Below are positions 25,201 through 35,955 of a stretch of 64,000 nucleotides of DNA, one piece after another. Source of the DNA: Mastigias papua (Eukaryota; Cnidaria; Scyphozoa; Rhizostomeae; Mastigiidae); contig OZ025268.1 in assembly GCA_964019165.1 (NCBI GenBank), positions 14,358,859 through 14,422,858 on the forward strand, given 5' to 3'. Every line of letters starts with the position of its first letter. Positions within the stretch are counted from its first letter, which is position 1. A model generated the notes under the pieces. It saw nothing but the letters and a program-made list of their open reading frames with translations. It was not told where the DNA came from and did no database searches. Both the position numbers and the translations under genes were made by a program.

Positions 25201-28200
25201 TGATGCAGCACTTGAACAAGTTTTCCATTGTTCCTCTACGAAAGGTCCTACGCTCAGTCAAGACAAGTGTGAATTCAGTAAACTCGAAATCACCTATTTT
25301 GGACTTGTTTTCTCAGGTCATAGCATTTCACCAGATCAGAAAGTTGATGCCAATACAGCTCCTCCTGCCCCAACGACACAGACCAGACCGTGCATTTTTC
25401 CTTGTAAGGCAACTTATTGCTCAAAGCTTGCAAGAATTTCAGTGCTCCTACGCTAAACAAAAAAGGACACTGTTTTTCGCTGGCTAGGTTGTCACAAACA
25501 AGTGTTTAATGGAGTTAAGTCCACGCTGATCCGTTCACCGGTCATGTTGTACTTTGAAAAAACAAAGTGCAGAGAATCAGTTACTGACGCTTCTCTGTTT
25601 GGACTGTCTGCCATTTTATCTCAACGTGGAGTCAACTAGAACGATCGTACTTGTGTGGCATACATTAGCAGAGCTCTGACCAATGTAGAACGGAGATACT
25701 CTCAAACGGAATGTGAGGCGCTTGCTATAATATGGGCCATAGAGAGATTACATTTATATTTATATGGAGGTAAACTTACTCTCATAACTGATTGTAGACC
25801 AACAGAAATGATCCTTAATAATTCCGCTTCAAAACCGCCTACCCGCATAGAGCGCTTGTATTTGCATCTACCAGATTACGAATTTGATATCAAGTACATC
25901 AAAGGAACCAAATATCCATCTGAATTTCTTTCGCAGTATATCAGTTGGCCTAATGCAAAAAACAGTGACCTTAGCCAAGCTGCTGATACATATGTTAACT
26001 TTCTAGTAACCCATGCTGTTCCAAAAACGATGACCTTAAGGGGAATTCAAGACTATTGACAAGACTGAGGAGGACATGGTCAAATGATGCATTCTATGTC
26101 TGGCCACGAGATCAGACAGTCTTCCTGAGCCTTTACAAATGGTAAAACTACCTCCAAGTCCCTGGCACACAGTTAAGATAGACTTTTTAGCCATTTTTCC
26201 AAGTCAAGACTATTTGCTGGTAGTCATTGATGCATATTCCTGCTTTCTTGAAATCAAAATCGTCATCTTTGCACCTGCCGCCGCAACTTTACTCAAATTG
26301 CAAAGAATTTTCTCTACTCATGGTAAACCCGAAGTAATCAAAACTGACAACGGTCTGCCATTTCCAGGAAAAGATTTCTACCATATTATGAAAGAACTGG
26401 GATTGCAACGCAATCCAAGTACACCGTTATGGCCGCATGGGAATACGGAAGCAGAAAGTTTCATATTCATAAGCCATATGAACAGCCGTTGTAGAAGAAA
26501 AGAATTGGAAAAGAGTTGTCCACAAGTTTTTGCAAAATTATCGTGCTACTCCTCGTTCAACGACTGGAAAATCCCATGCAGAACTTCTATTTCATTGTAA
26601 AATTCGCACTGGACTACCAGAAATTTCCTCGCGGGAATCATCATTGTCACACCATGTACTGTAGAAAAAGGATGATGCGGCGAAGAAAACAATGAAAGAG
26701 TATGCAGACAAAAGTCAAGAGCAAAAGAACCTAGTACTAAAGTTGGCGATTCAGTTCTTGTACGTCAATCTAGCGAAAATAAATTGTCTACAAAATTTAT
26801 GCCCGATCATTATCGATTAATTTAAATGAAAGGAATTCCTATCACCATTGAAAGAAATGGACGTTTCATCACAGGGAAAATATCGCACTACAAGAAATTG
26901 CTGGATGGCGTCTATGACTTTGTTTTGCACAGAGATATAAATGACGATTTATTTCTGGATGATAACACTACACTCGAAAATGGTGTAGAACATCAAAGAG
27001 CACAGAGACAACATCGCTATCCAGTTAGAGAGGGGCACGCAATTCACAGTTATGGATAGAACATTTTCGATGCATAAAGGGTAAACGATAATTTGAAGAC
27101 AGACATATTCCAAAAACAATCTGTAGTATCTGTAATGTACCGTAAGTAAAATAACAGCATACATGCTGGAAAATGCTGATCTGAGTTTAAGATTTGATCT
27201 GATGTTAGATTTGAAACCGATGGAGTCTCTAATTCTCGTGTGATCTATCATACTCGGCCATACAATACATAATAGTATCCCTTTCAAGATTCAATTATGC
27301 ACTGGCTTTCTTGAATGTTTGTAGACTAAACAACAGGGGAATAGTAGGATCAATAACACTAATTTCAGCTACGTCATTTTTTCTTGCAATGTTACAGGGT
27401 AGCTGATAAGATATCATGACTTTCACATTCCCCTCTACCAAATTTGAACACACTTTGTCCTTCAGATTTCTTCACACTTGTGAGTTCATTTTCTGGAAAA
27501 GTACAAACATAACACTGAAGCCATCTCTTGCCACACACGGTTGATGTAAAAGCTGTATCAAGCACAGGTCAATTTGTTGCTTCATCATGAAGAACTTCCA
27601 TTGCACTTTGTTGTAGCCAGTAAATAAGGTAACTCTTTCTGCATGTACAGAAGAGTGTATCCGTTGACTCCTCTGAGCAATTTCATAAGAGTGAGGGCAT
27701 GCAGCAATAAGATGACAAAAAGGGTCCAACCCATGGCACGTTAAAGGCTGACCATCAGGTCTGCTAGGATTAATTGGCTTTACATAGGAATTACCTTGAC
27801 GAGATCCCTGTTGATTTGCTTTGTGAACTCTGGAATTTAACAGTGGCCTGAAACCCTTCCCCAGTCCATTTCCGTCCTCTCTGTGGCTAAAAATGTCCTG
27901 TAGCCTAACATTTTCTGGAGAAGCAAAAGAGATAGGCTCTAGGTATATGGCAGCATTGAAAGAACGGGCACCAGAAGCAATATCCTCCTTCCATTTCCGT
28001 GAGGACCTTCTAGCTGGCTCAAACAGATTATCTGTCTTCTCTAAATCAATACCTGATAAATTGACATTTTTCAAATCAATTATATCAATTATTGCTAACA
28101 AAAGCTGTACTTCATCATATTTTTGGTAAACTATTTGAGAAACTAATGCATAAGAGATTATATTCATTTGTCACACAGAATCATATTATATACCCTCTCC

Positions 28201-31200
28201 AATTTGGTTTCCAAGAAAAGCATTCAGTTGAGCATGCATTGATAAGTTTAACTGATACCATTAGGAATAAACTTAACAAGAAAAGTCTGGTTGTGGTATA
28301 TTTCTTGACTTGCAAAAAGCATTTGACAGAGCAAATCATGATATTCTACTCTCTAGGCTGGAACATTATGGAATTAGAGGGAATGCGCTGCATGGTGTAA
28401 ATCTTGTAGCTACCAATGTGTTGAGCAGATAGCAAGATACCAATATGTTTCAATGAATAGGTTTAATTCTAAAACATTGAATGGTCATTGTGATGTCCCT
28501 CAAGGATCAGTGCTTGGATCACTCCTCTTCTTGATTTTTTATCAGTAATCTACCTAATACTACAAAAAGCTGAAATGTTATCTTTTTGCTGATGAGGTTT
28601 ATATTTACTCTGAATCTCAAGCACTTGGTATCCTTTGCAAAAAAGTAAATAATGAACTAAAATATGATAAAAGATGGCTTGATCCAAACAAACTTATATC
28701 AAATGTCAGTAAATCAAACTACATAATTTTCCACTCTGTCACTTCAACAATTCCTGGTTTTCTGTCAATTAAACTAGGTAAAAAGCATATCATTAGAGCT
28801 AAATATGTCAAATTCTTAGGACTATTGTTAGATGAACAGCTTAGCTGGAAATATCCCCTCAATGAACTTACAAAAAAGTTCTAGGACTTGTAGAAGCCCT
28901 TTCAAAATTAGAAATCTCATCCTAACAAATGCACTGGTTAATTTCAACAATGCTCAGTTTCTTTCATTTCTTCAATATGACATCATTGTCTGGGCTCAAA
29001 CACATATGTCATATATTGAGCCTATATTCAAAATGCAAAAGAGAGCTGTTAGGGCTATTTCCCAACAAAGCTATCTAGCACATTCTCTTCCTACCTTTGA
29101 AGAATTAAAATTACTTATGCTATCAGATGTTTTTAAACTAAAATTGATAAAATTTGTTTTCAAATCAACCAACAAGATGACAGCTGCCTGCTTTCATAAC
29201 ACTCTCTCATCAAATTCATCCATGCTTCATTACAAAATGAGACAATCAGTACATGGTGATTTGTACTTGGTTAAGATAAATACAGTACAATATGTGTAAA
29301 ATGTACTCACTACATGGGGGCAACTTTACTGAACAACTTGCCAGTTGAACTCATAAATTCTACTTCCAAGTTTTTACTTACAAAAAAAACTCAAAGCGCA
29401 TTTATTGAACTCTATCTAACATGAAAACAACAGAGATATAATGCAAACAGGACTTAAGATATATGAATTGACTATGCACTGCAACTAGGAGGGCAGTTCT
29501 CATCTTTTTAGTCTACCTACTTTGAGAGCTCCTCCTGAAAGAGTTCTGACTGCATTGTTTGGCAAAAAACTTCTGTAGCTGTGTTATTAAATTATGTTTA
29601 TTATTATGTTGTATACTATTATCCTGTTGTATATTGTATATAGTGGTAGAATTTTGAATTCAAATTCAATTGAACTCTATGTTAACTATTGTTCCTATCC
29701 ATTAAACCACTCTCTATGCTATTACATAAAAGAAAACACAATGAAAAAGCTAAAAAGTACCACTGGTCATGGTCAAGGTAGTACGAGCACCCATGCTAAT
29801 AGTGAGCTAGTGGAACTGAAAGTGACAGTGGTGCCAGTTCTTGTACTGGTGGTGCTGGAAGTGTTAGTAGTGTGCATGGTGGTGTTAGTTGTGCTGATAG
29901 TTATCTATGTTATCTGTATGTAATTGTTCTTCTACCCTTCTTTTCCCAAGTATACAAGAGAAATAAAACTGAACTCACGTTGCCGCCAGCTGCAATAGGT
30001 GGTCATCTGGATGGCTTTTCAATATTTTTAAGACCAGCTGTAATTTGATAACAAAGAATATAATACAAATGTATCAAATAAACATGAAATTGTCATATCA
30101 GTCTTCACAATAAGGAAAATACCATGTGTGTGGTAAACCACATGCATGATATCTTTCATGCTTATGACTCACTCCCACTTTTCTGGCTTTTTCAGGCTAC
30201 TAATAAGGAATTTGCAAAAGCACAAGGGCAACTGCAATAACAATGCCATTCCTGCTTTTCTTTTAGAGCAGGGTGTCAGCAAGCTCCTTGTTTCTCATAC
30301 AAGTTAGTTCACATGGAATAAAAATGCAACAAAATGCTATATAAATGTGACCAAAAAAAGCAGCAAAGCTATTTTCCTTCAAATTGAGACCTTCCATTGC
30401 TTCTACTATTACAAAGCATTTAAAAAGGACCAAAGCACTCTGATTGCATTTTGAAATGACTACTTACCAACAATGTGATTAAAAAGGGGAATGTTAGTCC
30501 CATATAAGATCCCATACACTAGGGAGTGCCTGTTGGAGAGGAAACTTATCCTGAGATGTCAGGATAGTGAGGTAAGGTAGCCAGTTCCTTTCCTTGCAAC
30601 CTTTAACTTCCCTAGTGTTGCCACCAGATACCCATTTGCTGTTGGGTGGACAGTGAGTGAGCATTCCACCTTTGGTCTGAGGGTTCGGCTCAAACCATTG
30701 ATGTTCCACTCAGCAGTCAAGCACTCTAACCATTTGGCCACTCACCCATCAATTTGAATAAACTGAGTTATATAAACCACCTATGTGAGAGCCCATGAAA
30801 CTCAGCTAAGGAGCCATACTCCCAATGAAATGTGAGTAAACAGTAAAGAACTGAGTGAAATATAACAGATGACAAAGGTGCTCAACAAAAGAGGGAAAGC
30901 AATGCTGTCTTCATTTCTAGTGAAATTTGAATGAAGTGAAGCAGTTAGCCTATTTAAAACACAATTTCAGCAAATCTGTCAAATACTAATTACTAACAGA
31001 TCACAAATATGAAGGCAAAAGATGCTATTTTGAAAGAATTAGCCAAAATTGCCCAGATTCTGGAAAAGCTTCAACTATTTGTTGATGACAACAATTCTAG
31101 AAAGGCAGAAAACAATGATCAAATATCTGACTAATATATGTAATCAATTGCTTGTGTTATTAGCTCTATGTGAGTGTGCCGATGCATGCCCATGCAATTG

Positions 31201-34200
31201 CATGCATTAAATGACAAAGACTGCATATATATAAGACTGTGTCATCAGGCAAAGCATGTTAGCATATTACTATATAATGAAGGTATATCCAGAAATATTA
31301 ACCAACTCAAAGCTCCTTCATACAGTATTCTCAGTCCAATGATTAATATTTGCCTTCCATTAATAGATGCATCTTTTAGATGCTCAGTTATATTACATAA
31401 GTCAAGTGACATACTTATGTCTATACTTGATAAACCTATAAATATACCCAATGATCTACTGAATTCCATTGCATAAGCATACTGCAAAAATACCTCAATC
31501 ACATCTGGCCTCCTTTCTTTCCATTCACTACACAGCATGAATAGACTCTTTAGTGCCTCTCTAGTATACAATGCTCTGCTTTGGTAAATTCTTAGTGACA
31601 AGATTATCTGATTCTCCAAGACTGTTCCAGAAATTTGCAAATGCTACAAAAAAATCCTCAAGTAAGGAGCCATGATATATTGCATTTTTGTAATAATTAA
31701 CTAATATTTGTAATAATTAACTAATATTAATGAACATCTGCAACAGTTCTACCAAGATTCAACCTGAGGAGCCAATAATTGAAGAAGCACCATAGCACCT
31801 ATTTCAAATATCAAATTTCTCATGTGTTAAACCTAATTCAATTTGGCAAGGCAACAGAGCATGTCATCATCCATTAAATCAACATAGTATAGAAATCTAG
31901 TGATGCAAAACCTTTTAAAATTGCAGACACACTAGCAACAGATAATGACCAACAAATAATTGGTCTGATTCTTGAAAAATACAAAGACTATCTGAGCATT
32001 TTAGCAATTAATCAAAATGCTACAAGTAACTTTAATTTATTTTCCTTCCATGAAGTAGAAGTTTGTCAAGCTACAAAACATTTAAAGCCATTGGACAGTA
32101 GAAAATCACTAATACGTATTCTTCTTTCCAAACTATTTATCAGGTGTGCCTCAGGGCTCTGTTTTGGGCCCCATTCTCTTCAACTTCTACATTAACAATA
32201 TATTTCTATTCATCAAACAAACAACTCTATATAACTATATAGTTATATAGAGTTGTTTGTTTGATGAATAGAAATAGATCATTAATGTAGAAGTTGAAGA
32301 GAATGGGGCCCAAAAGAGATGCTGATGATAATACTCAGGCTTTTCCCAAGACTTTTTCAAATTTGACTAGGGTACTGGAGAAAGAAGCAGGAGTAGCTCT
32401 GAATTGGTTTAAACAAAATCAAATGATAGCTAATCCAGAAAAGATTTGTTGCTTTTGATGAAAAGAAGATTTTTGTCCAGAGTTTCATCTATTCTAATGT
32501 TGAATATTGCCCTTTAATATGGTACTTCTCATCGGCAAATTTCTTGCAGAAAATTGAAAAAATCCAAGAACATGCCCTTAGATTTTACATAATGACCAAC
32601 TTAGTTCACATGGTGTTTTACTTTCGAAGTCAGGAAGGTGTACTATGCATGTTTTCTGACAAAAATTTCTGTGTATTCAAATTTTCAAAACTCTGAACAA
32701 ACTAAACCCTTCCTTCATTTAAGACATTTTCAAAGAGAAATCTTCTAGTTACCTATTAATAGAAACCAAAAATGTACATTATAGACCAAATCAAGTCACC
32801 TTTAGCTCAAATAGCCTCTGATCCCTAGGACCTCAAGTATGGAATGGACTGCAAAATGATATGAAATAGGCAGAAAATCTAAATATCTTTAAAAAGATAC
32901 CTAAAAAGTGGGAGGGCCCTAGCTGTAAAAGTAGTTAATGTGAATATGTATATAGAAATTAGTTTACCTCATGTTAGATCACTAACAGAATTCAAAAATA
33001 TGTTATGTATGATTACTTTAGTTATCAATTTAGAATAGTTTACATGTACATATTTGTATATTGAAAGCTAGAAATATTATCAATACAAAAGACTTTCACA
33101 TACACACACACATGCTTATTATGATTCCCATTTCAAACGTCGAATATAACTGTACCCCTCAACGGTCAAACCAAAATTCTTACATCAAGAATCTGGGCAG
33201 TGTATTTACAAAGTGTATACCATGTGAAGGTATCTGCCGCATATGTCATGAATATGCAATAAATACTGCAGTATTGTACATGAGAGGGAAATTATACTGA
33301 AAAAACATTTATGGGATTATTACGCATAAGGTTCAGCACATGAAAGGTATGACATTTGAACCCAAGCTGAGCCTTGGTCACAGAGTTTGGCAAGGTCTGC
33401 TGATCCAAAGTAGGGTGCTGCACTTAACTAAATCTGCTGTACCCAAGTTATGTAAATATTGTGCTTTTCATATACTCTATTCTTTAGATATGTTCAGCAT
33501 ATAAGAAGTGCACCTTTTGAAATGGGCCTAAATGTCATTGCTCTATCAACTGCTATCCTAGTTATGAAGCTCTCTGTCTCCTATTCCTGTACAGTCTCCA
33601 AATTATTTTCAACACTCAAAACTTCCATCATCATAATCATCATTTATGATTAACAACACTACTATCATACTACTATCACCATGATCACTATCACCAAACA
33701 ATGTACATCTAATTACACCTTCACAAATATTATCCACAATAACACCCATTTGCAAAGATAGCCTATTCATTTAAGAGGGTAACATCCATTTAAATATAAG
33801 TTTCCACTACTTCCTTAAATCCTCTACCTACTACAATGTATTCCTGTGTATAACTCTTTCAAAATAGAATTCAGATCCTAGATTGGTGTACATCTATAGA
33901 GGGAATTCAAACAAAAATAAACTATCAAAGAAATAGTGCTACTTACACTAACACTTCCTGCAACTGAGTTGTTATTTGTATATTCAACCTCCAATAAGCA
34001 TAACCCTAAGAATTCAATCTTGCTATGTGATGTCAATAATTTGCTTATGTGACCAGAATGAACTTCTCTCAAACCTGACAAGTCCAGGGAAACAAGGTTT
34101 GGCAAAATATGTTCATCTGCCAACTGCTCCATAAAGTCCATTATACAAGTTCTCCTTTCTAATCCTATTACATGTGCACTACTCAGCTCAGGATCATCAT

Positions 34201-34984
34201 CAACAGAAATGTCTAAATGTGATAATCCATTCATGGTTAGTAAGCCATTAAGTCCCAGGCCAATGTTCCCTATGTTTGAATAACTAAGCAATGCTGGAAA
34301 ACTAAGGCTTTTAATATTCCTCCCTTCATGTGAGATCAATGCTGTGTCAAGTATCATCTGTCCTTTGTTATTAGGTACAAATATTTCAACCTCTTTCAAA
34401 GACTGGCAAGAACTCAGCATATATTTCCAATTTACATTACTGATTTGACAATTCTCCAAAAAAGTGTGTATACAAAATGATTTTAAGTTTGGGAATCTTG
34501 CAGCAAAATTGAAAACATGTCCTTGCTCAGAAGAATTTAAAGGATAAGATATCAATTTTAAGACCTCAAGAGAATTTTCAGAGCCCTTAAATGCATTCCA
34601 TAGCTCATCAATATTTGGCTGACTGCAGTTTCTCTTGTCAAATTTTAGGATGATTTCTTCAAAAGCATAACAAGAAAAATGCAGAAGACCAACTCCTGAG
34701 ATTTTTTCCTTGATGCTATACATATGAAGCCTTTTCATTGGAATGCTGTTAGATTTCAATGATTTAAACAACTTCCCCAGTTTGAAATCAGACATCAATC
34801 CAGACTTTCCCAAGAATTCAAGAATTGTCCGAATCATTGTACCAGGTAAATTACAAACTGCACTAACAAATGAATTCTCATCGTCATGTGAGGATTCTGT
34901 CCTGTCAAGATTAGAAACAATAAATTGCAGGCATAGAAACTCTAATGATGGTGGCTCATTTAACACACATGAGGTGACGATCAT
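16174..34984 (-). CDS. ZYG11: ZYG11-like CUL2 ubiquitin-ligase substrate receptor, 7 exons found, 3' end unresolved
   Basis: ZYG11 proteins are substrate receptors of CUL2-RING E3 ligases; in vertebrates they read N-terminal glycine degrons. The seven exons join in frame to 516 residues. The order is a BC box ([10 protein letters not shown], residues 13-22) for elongin C, a leucine-rich region ending in [20 protein letters not shown], then armadillo-type repeats ([53 protein letters not shown]). Human ZYG11B is about 744 residues, so some 230 C-terminal residues are missing here. The chosen ATG at 34984 has A at -3. The frame is open upstream to an acceptor at 35223, so 75 extra residues or a 5'-UTR exon are possible. 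ZYG11 fits better than ZER1 by the REALKSLF and [10 protein letters not shown] blocks. Confidence 0.8.
16294..18974. other. ZYG11-like intron 6
   Basis: 2.7 kb between exons 7 and 6. It contains the long inverted-repeat element at 16942-17632; I recognise nothing else in it. Confidence 0.6.
16942..17632. mobile_element. Long-TIR foldback element (non-autonomous)
   Basis: Arms of about 150 bp in inverted orientation: AAATCCACGTCAAATCATCC near 16945 pairs with GGATCATTTGACATGGATTT near 17609. Inner blocks also pair, for example CTTCAATTTTCTAGAAAC near 16985 and its counterpart near 17560. The arms are interrupted by short differences. The centre has no coding potential. No clear target duplication was found. 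Confidence 0.55.
18975..19028 (-). CDS. ZYG11: ZYG11-like exon 6
   Basis: 54 bp, phase 0, acceptor GTTTTTAG, donor CCA/GTAAGT. It encodes [18 protein letters not shown], the counterpart of the LQKNCLLSLCSDRIL helix in ZYG11B. Confidence 0.85.
19340..19400 (-). CDS. ZYG11: ZYG11-like exon 5
   Basis: 61 bp, acceptor GGTTTTTTAG, donor CAG/GTATGT. With the last two bases of exon 4 it encodes [20 protein letters not shown] plus Q, an amphipathic armadillo helix. Confidence 0.8.
19685..19750 (-). CDS. ZYG11: ZYG11-like exon 4
   Basis: 66 bp, acceptor TTATGTTCAG, donor GT/GTAAGT. It encodes [20 protein letters not shown] followed by L, matching the ACIFNLTKQD block of ZYG11B. A second GT two bases upstream gives a weaker donor. 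Confidence 0.85.
21700..22033. mobile_element. MITE with TA target site and C-rich interior
   Basis: The inverted ends CTCTTTAGTGCCTAATAGA and TCTATTAGGCACCAAAGAG differ by one base and are flanked by TA on both sides (21698-21699, 22034-22035), as in Tc1/mariner-type MITEs. The interior repeats runs of 7-10 C next to short ATTAA/ATTTT blocks. A right-end fragment of a related element is at 51055-51157. Confidence 0.7.
22080..22395 (-). mobile_element. LINE-F fragment, reverse transcriptase fingers/palm
   Basis: The minus strand reads [39 protein letters not shown] and, after a frame change, a [12 protein letters not shown] block in place of the usual GVPQGS motif. It is truncated at both ends and lies beside the RNase H end of Copia-2. 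Confidence 0.65.
22400..24362 (-). mobile_element. Copia-2, 3' part: integrase C-terminus, RT and RNase H
   Basis: Minus-strand Copia of a lineage distinct from Copia-1. In order: integrase C-terminal region ([29 protein letters not shown] segment, RRPRAQDVF), reverse transcriptase ([35 protein letters not shown], intact [14 protein letters not shown] near 23010), and RNase H ([20 protein letters not shown], then [12 protein letters not shown]). Several frameshifts break it, one right after LADA. No LTR was recognised. The 5' part of the same element resumes beyond Gypsy-2. Confidence 0.75.
24363..27059 (+). mobile_element. Gypsy-2, internal fragment of a Ty3/Gypsy retrotransposon
   Basis: Plus-strand pol in order: post-protease linker ([20 protein letters not shown]), RT ([34 protein letters not shown]), RNase H ([33 protein letters not shown]), integrase core ([26 protein letters not shown]) and a C-terminal tail ending at 27057. 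The RT palm reads FSDGVTMYG where DD is normal, so a catalytic aspartate is lost. Stops and frameshifts occur throughout. Neither LTR is visible, so both ends are truncated against Copia-2. Confidence 0.8.
27060..28085 (-). mobile_element. Copia-2, 5' part: gag C-terminus and protease
   Basis: The minus strand reads [50 protein letters not shown], then a degenerate knuckle ([17 protein letters not shown]) and [11 protein letters not shown]. After a frame change the protease appears as [12 protein letters not shown], the active-site form of a Copia lineage seen in marine invertebrates. Integrase N-terminal and core regions are absent, lost where Gypsy-2 lies. LINE-E truncates the gag side near 28085. 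Confidence 0.65.
28086..29590 (+). mobile_element. LINE-E, 5'-truncated non-LTR retrotransposon
   Basis: Plus-strand RT from the fingers onward: [38 protein letters not shown], then in other frames QGSVLGS, the palm [29 protein letters not shown], and the C-terminal block [20 protein letters not shown]. The catalytic FADD is FADE here. Several stops and frameshifts. It starts abruptly at the Copia-2 gag boundary, as expected for 5' truncation on insertion. Confidence 0.75.
29979..30037 (-). CDS. ZYG11: ZYG11-like exon 3
   Basis: 59 bp, acceptor CAAATTACAG, donor AAC/GTGAGT. It encodes [19 protein letters not shown] plus two bases, the counterpart of the MRNHP...VQLAAS helix pair. Exons 3, 4 and 5 together are 186 bp, so the frame is kept. 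Confidence 0.85.
30038..31493. other. ZYG11-like intron 2
   Basis: 1.46 kb holding a tRNA-derived SINE at 30490-30749 and otherwise unremarkable AT-rich sequence. Confidence 0.6.
30490..30749 (-). mobile_element. tRNA-derived SINE
   Basis: The minus strand begins GGGTGAGTGGCCAAATGG, with an A-box-like TGGCCAAATGGTTAGAG (30740-30724) and a B-box-like GGTTTGAGCC (30696-30687) at tRNA spacing. About 190 bp of non-tRNA body follows. The head resembles a class II (Leu/Ser-type) tRNA but is not an intact tRNA gene. RNA polymerase III transcription is inferred from the boxes. Confidence 0.6.
31494..31643 (-). CDS. ZYG11: ZYG11-like exon 2
   Basis: 150 bp, phase 0, acceptor TTTTTTTGTAG, donor GAG/GTATTT. 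It encodes [12 protein letters not shown] and [16 protein letters not shown], matching the HLKVSGEANETQ and FFVREALFHLF blocks that open the armadillo region of ZYG11B. Confidence 0.9.
31930..33030 (+). mobile_element. LINE-C with internal deletions and an inverted duplication
   Basis: Plus-strand pieces of one LINE ORF2: a pre-RT segment ([20 protein letters not shown]), then [19 protein letters not shown] at about 32140, palm remainder ADDNTQAF and [16 protein letters not shown] at about 32320-32450, and the C-terminal region ([20 protein letters not shown], then [13 protein letters not shown] near 32830). The RT fingers and about 100 residues after the palm are missing. The 154-bp palindrome at 32162-32315 sits where the palm tyrosine should join its aspartates. 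Confidence 0.7.
32162..32315. repeat. Near-perfect 154-bp palindrome inside LINE-C
   Basis: Two 77-bp arms with no spacer, centred between 32238 and 32239, pair at 74 of 77 positions. The left arm is LINE coding sequence beginning TTTTGGGCCCCATTCTC. The right arm is its reverse complement ending GAGAATGGGGCCCAAAA. The LINE frame resumes right after the right arm with ADDNTQ, so the right arm is an inverted copy inserted at the palm motif. Confidence 0.95.
33031..33946. other. 5' part of ZYG11-like intron 1
   Basis: No gene recognised. A low-complexity run rich in ATCAT/ACTAC lies at about 33625-33700. Confidence 0.5.
33947..34984 (-). CDS. ZYG11: ZYG11-like exon 1 (first coding exon)
   Basis: 1038 bp, 346 codons, donor AGT/GTAAGT. 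It begins [18 protein letters not shown], contains the elongin-binding BC box at residues 13-22 and a divergent leucine-rich region, and ends in the conserved HLDIS... and [12 protein letters not shown] blocks of ZYG11 proteins. No frame break was seen. The ATG has a good context, but the open frame continues upstream to an acceptor CTTCACTCAG near 35223, so a spliced upstream exon may exist. Confidence 0.85.
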
Positions 34985-35469
34985 CTTTGCCGGATAATGC
35001 TTATAACCCTTCAAGAATAATGCCTCTATCGATCGAAAATATAAATCATTTGTCAAAATTACACAAGTTACTCTCTGAAACTTCTTGCTTGGTGCAGTAT
35101 CGCATGCCGAATCTCTCCATTTGGATGAAGAGGGCTCCCACAAGTAGCTAGTCCAGTTAGGCCATAAATAACTTGTGATCGCTTCTACCTCGCATGTTTG
35201 GCCCAAAGTATTGACAATAGACCTGAGTGAAGGAGAAAGCTAGATGCCTCAGTGGCTATGCTCTATCACTTTCACTACAACTGTAGATAAACTTTCTAAA
35301 CCTGTTTGATGCATAAATCGAACAGCAATAAATAAGTAGGCACTAGGCATCTATAGTGCTCCTTCACAGTACAGCATGATTACGAGGCTAAAGAAACTGG
35401 TGATATCTCGACGGTCGAGACGACCAAAATAACACAGAACTAAATTTAGCTGTTGCACGATTGCTACGA

Positions 35470-35955
35470 TTGATTTGATTTGATTTGATTTGATTTTAAA
35501 TTCTTTAGGAACGGTAGCCACGTCAATCGAGGGATTGATTTACAGTGGGCCGTGCTAATACTTACAAAAAATAAAATCATCCTAAAAATTAACAACATCT
35601 ATTAGAACTAAAAATTAAATAATCTTATTTACAAAATTTCCTAATGTATAAAAAGTAAATTAACTTAAATAATGTAAACCAAAGCAGGCGAGAGAGAACT
35701 AGCATATACTGCTGCTGGCGTTCCAGATATGTTTTTTGAATACTTCATACGTGTTGAATGATTTGACTTTTGTGGAAAGATCGTTCCACAGTTTAGCGCC
35801 TTTGTATGAGAAGCATTTCTGTCCATAAGCCGATTTGCAATGAGGAATGGCCAAATCTGTTTTGGTATTGCGAAGTTCTCTTTTGCCTGTATCGGACAAG
35901 TTGACGAACATTGCCGCAAGGTAAGCGGGAGCTTGGTCGTTAACCGATTTTATTT
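35470..35955 (-). mobile_element. LINE-H, 3' end with (AAATC)n tail
   Basis: The minus strand reads NDQAPAYLAAMFVNL and then KCFSYKGAKLWNDLSTKVKS, the usual last block of LINE ORF2, followed by a 3'-UTR. At its 3' end are a hairpin (35554-35509) and a tail of five AAATC units (35496-35470). 5'-truncated near 35955. Confidence 0.75.

Larger units (their letters stand above)
19751..29978. other. ZYG11-like intron 3, a transposon nest
   Basis: 10.2 kb. From 19751 to 21697 I see only short diverged repeats, including an inverted pair built on CGTACGTACGC near 19802 and GCGTAAGTACGTAC near 20092. From 21700 to 29590 it holds a TIR element, LINE-F, Copia-2, Gypsy-2 and LINE-E, annotated separately. 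From 29760 to 29910 is a diverged GTGGT-type repeat. Confidence 0.7.

Noticed and set aside
29762..29920. Val/Leu-rich membrane protein frame
   Set aside because: It arises from a diverged GTGGT-type repeat; no other coding support.
30490..30749. Functional tRNA gene
   Set aside because: A and B boxes are present, but the acceptor stem and T-loop are not intact and a SINE body follows.
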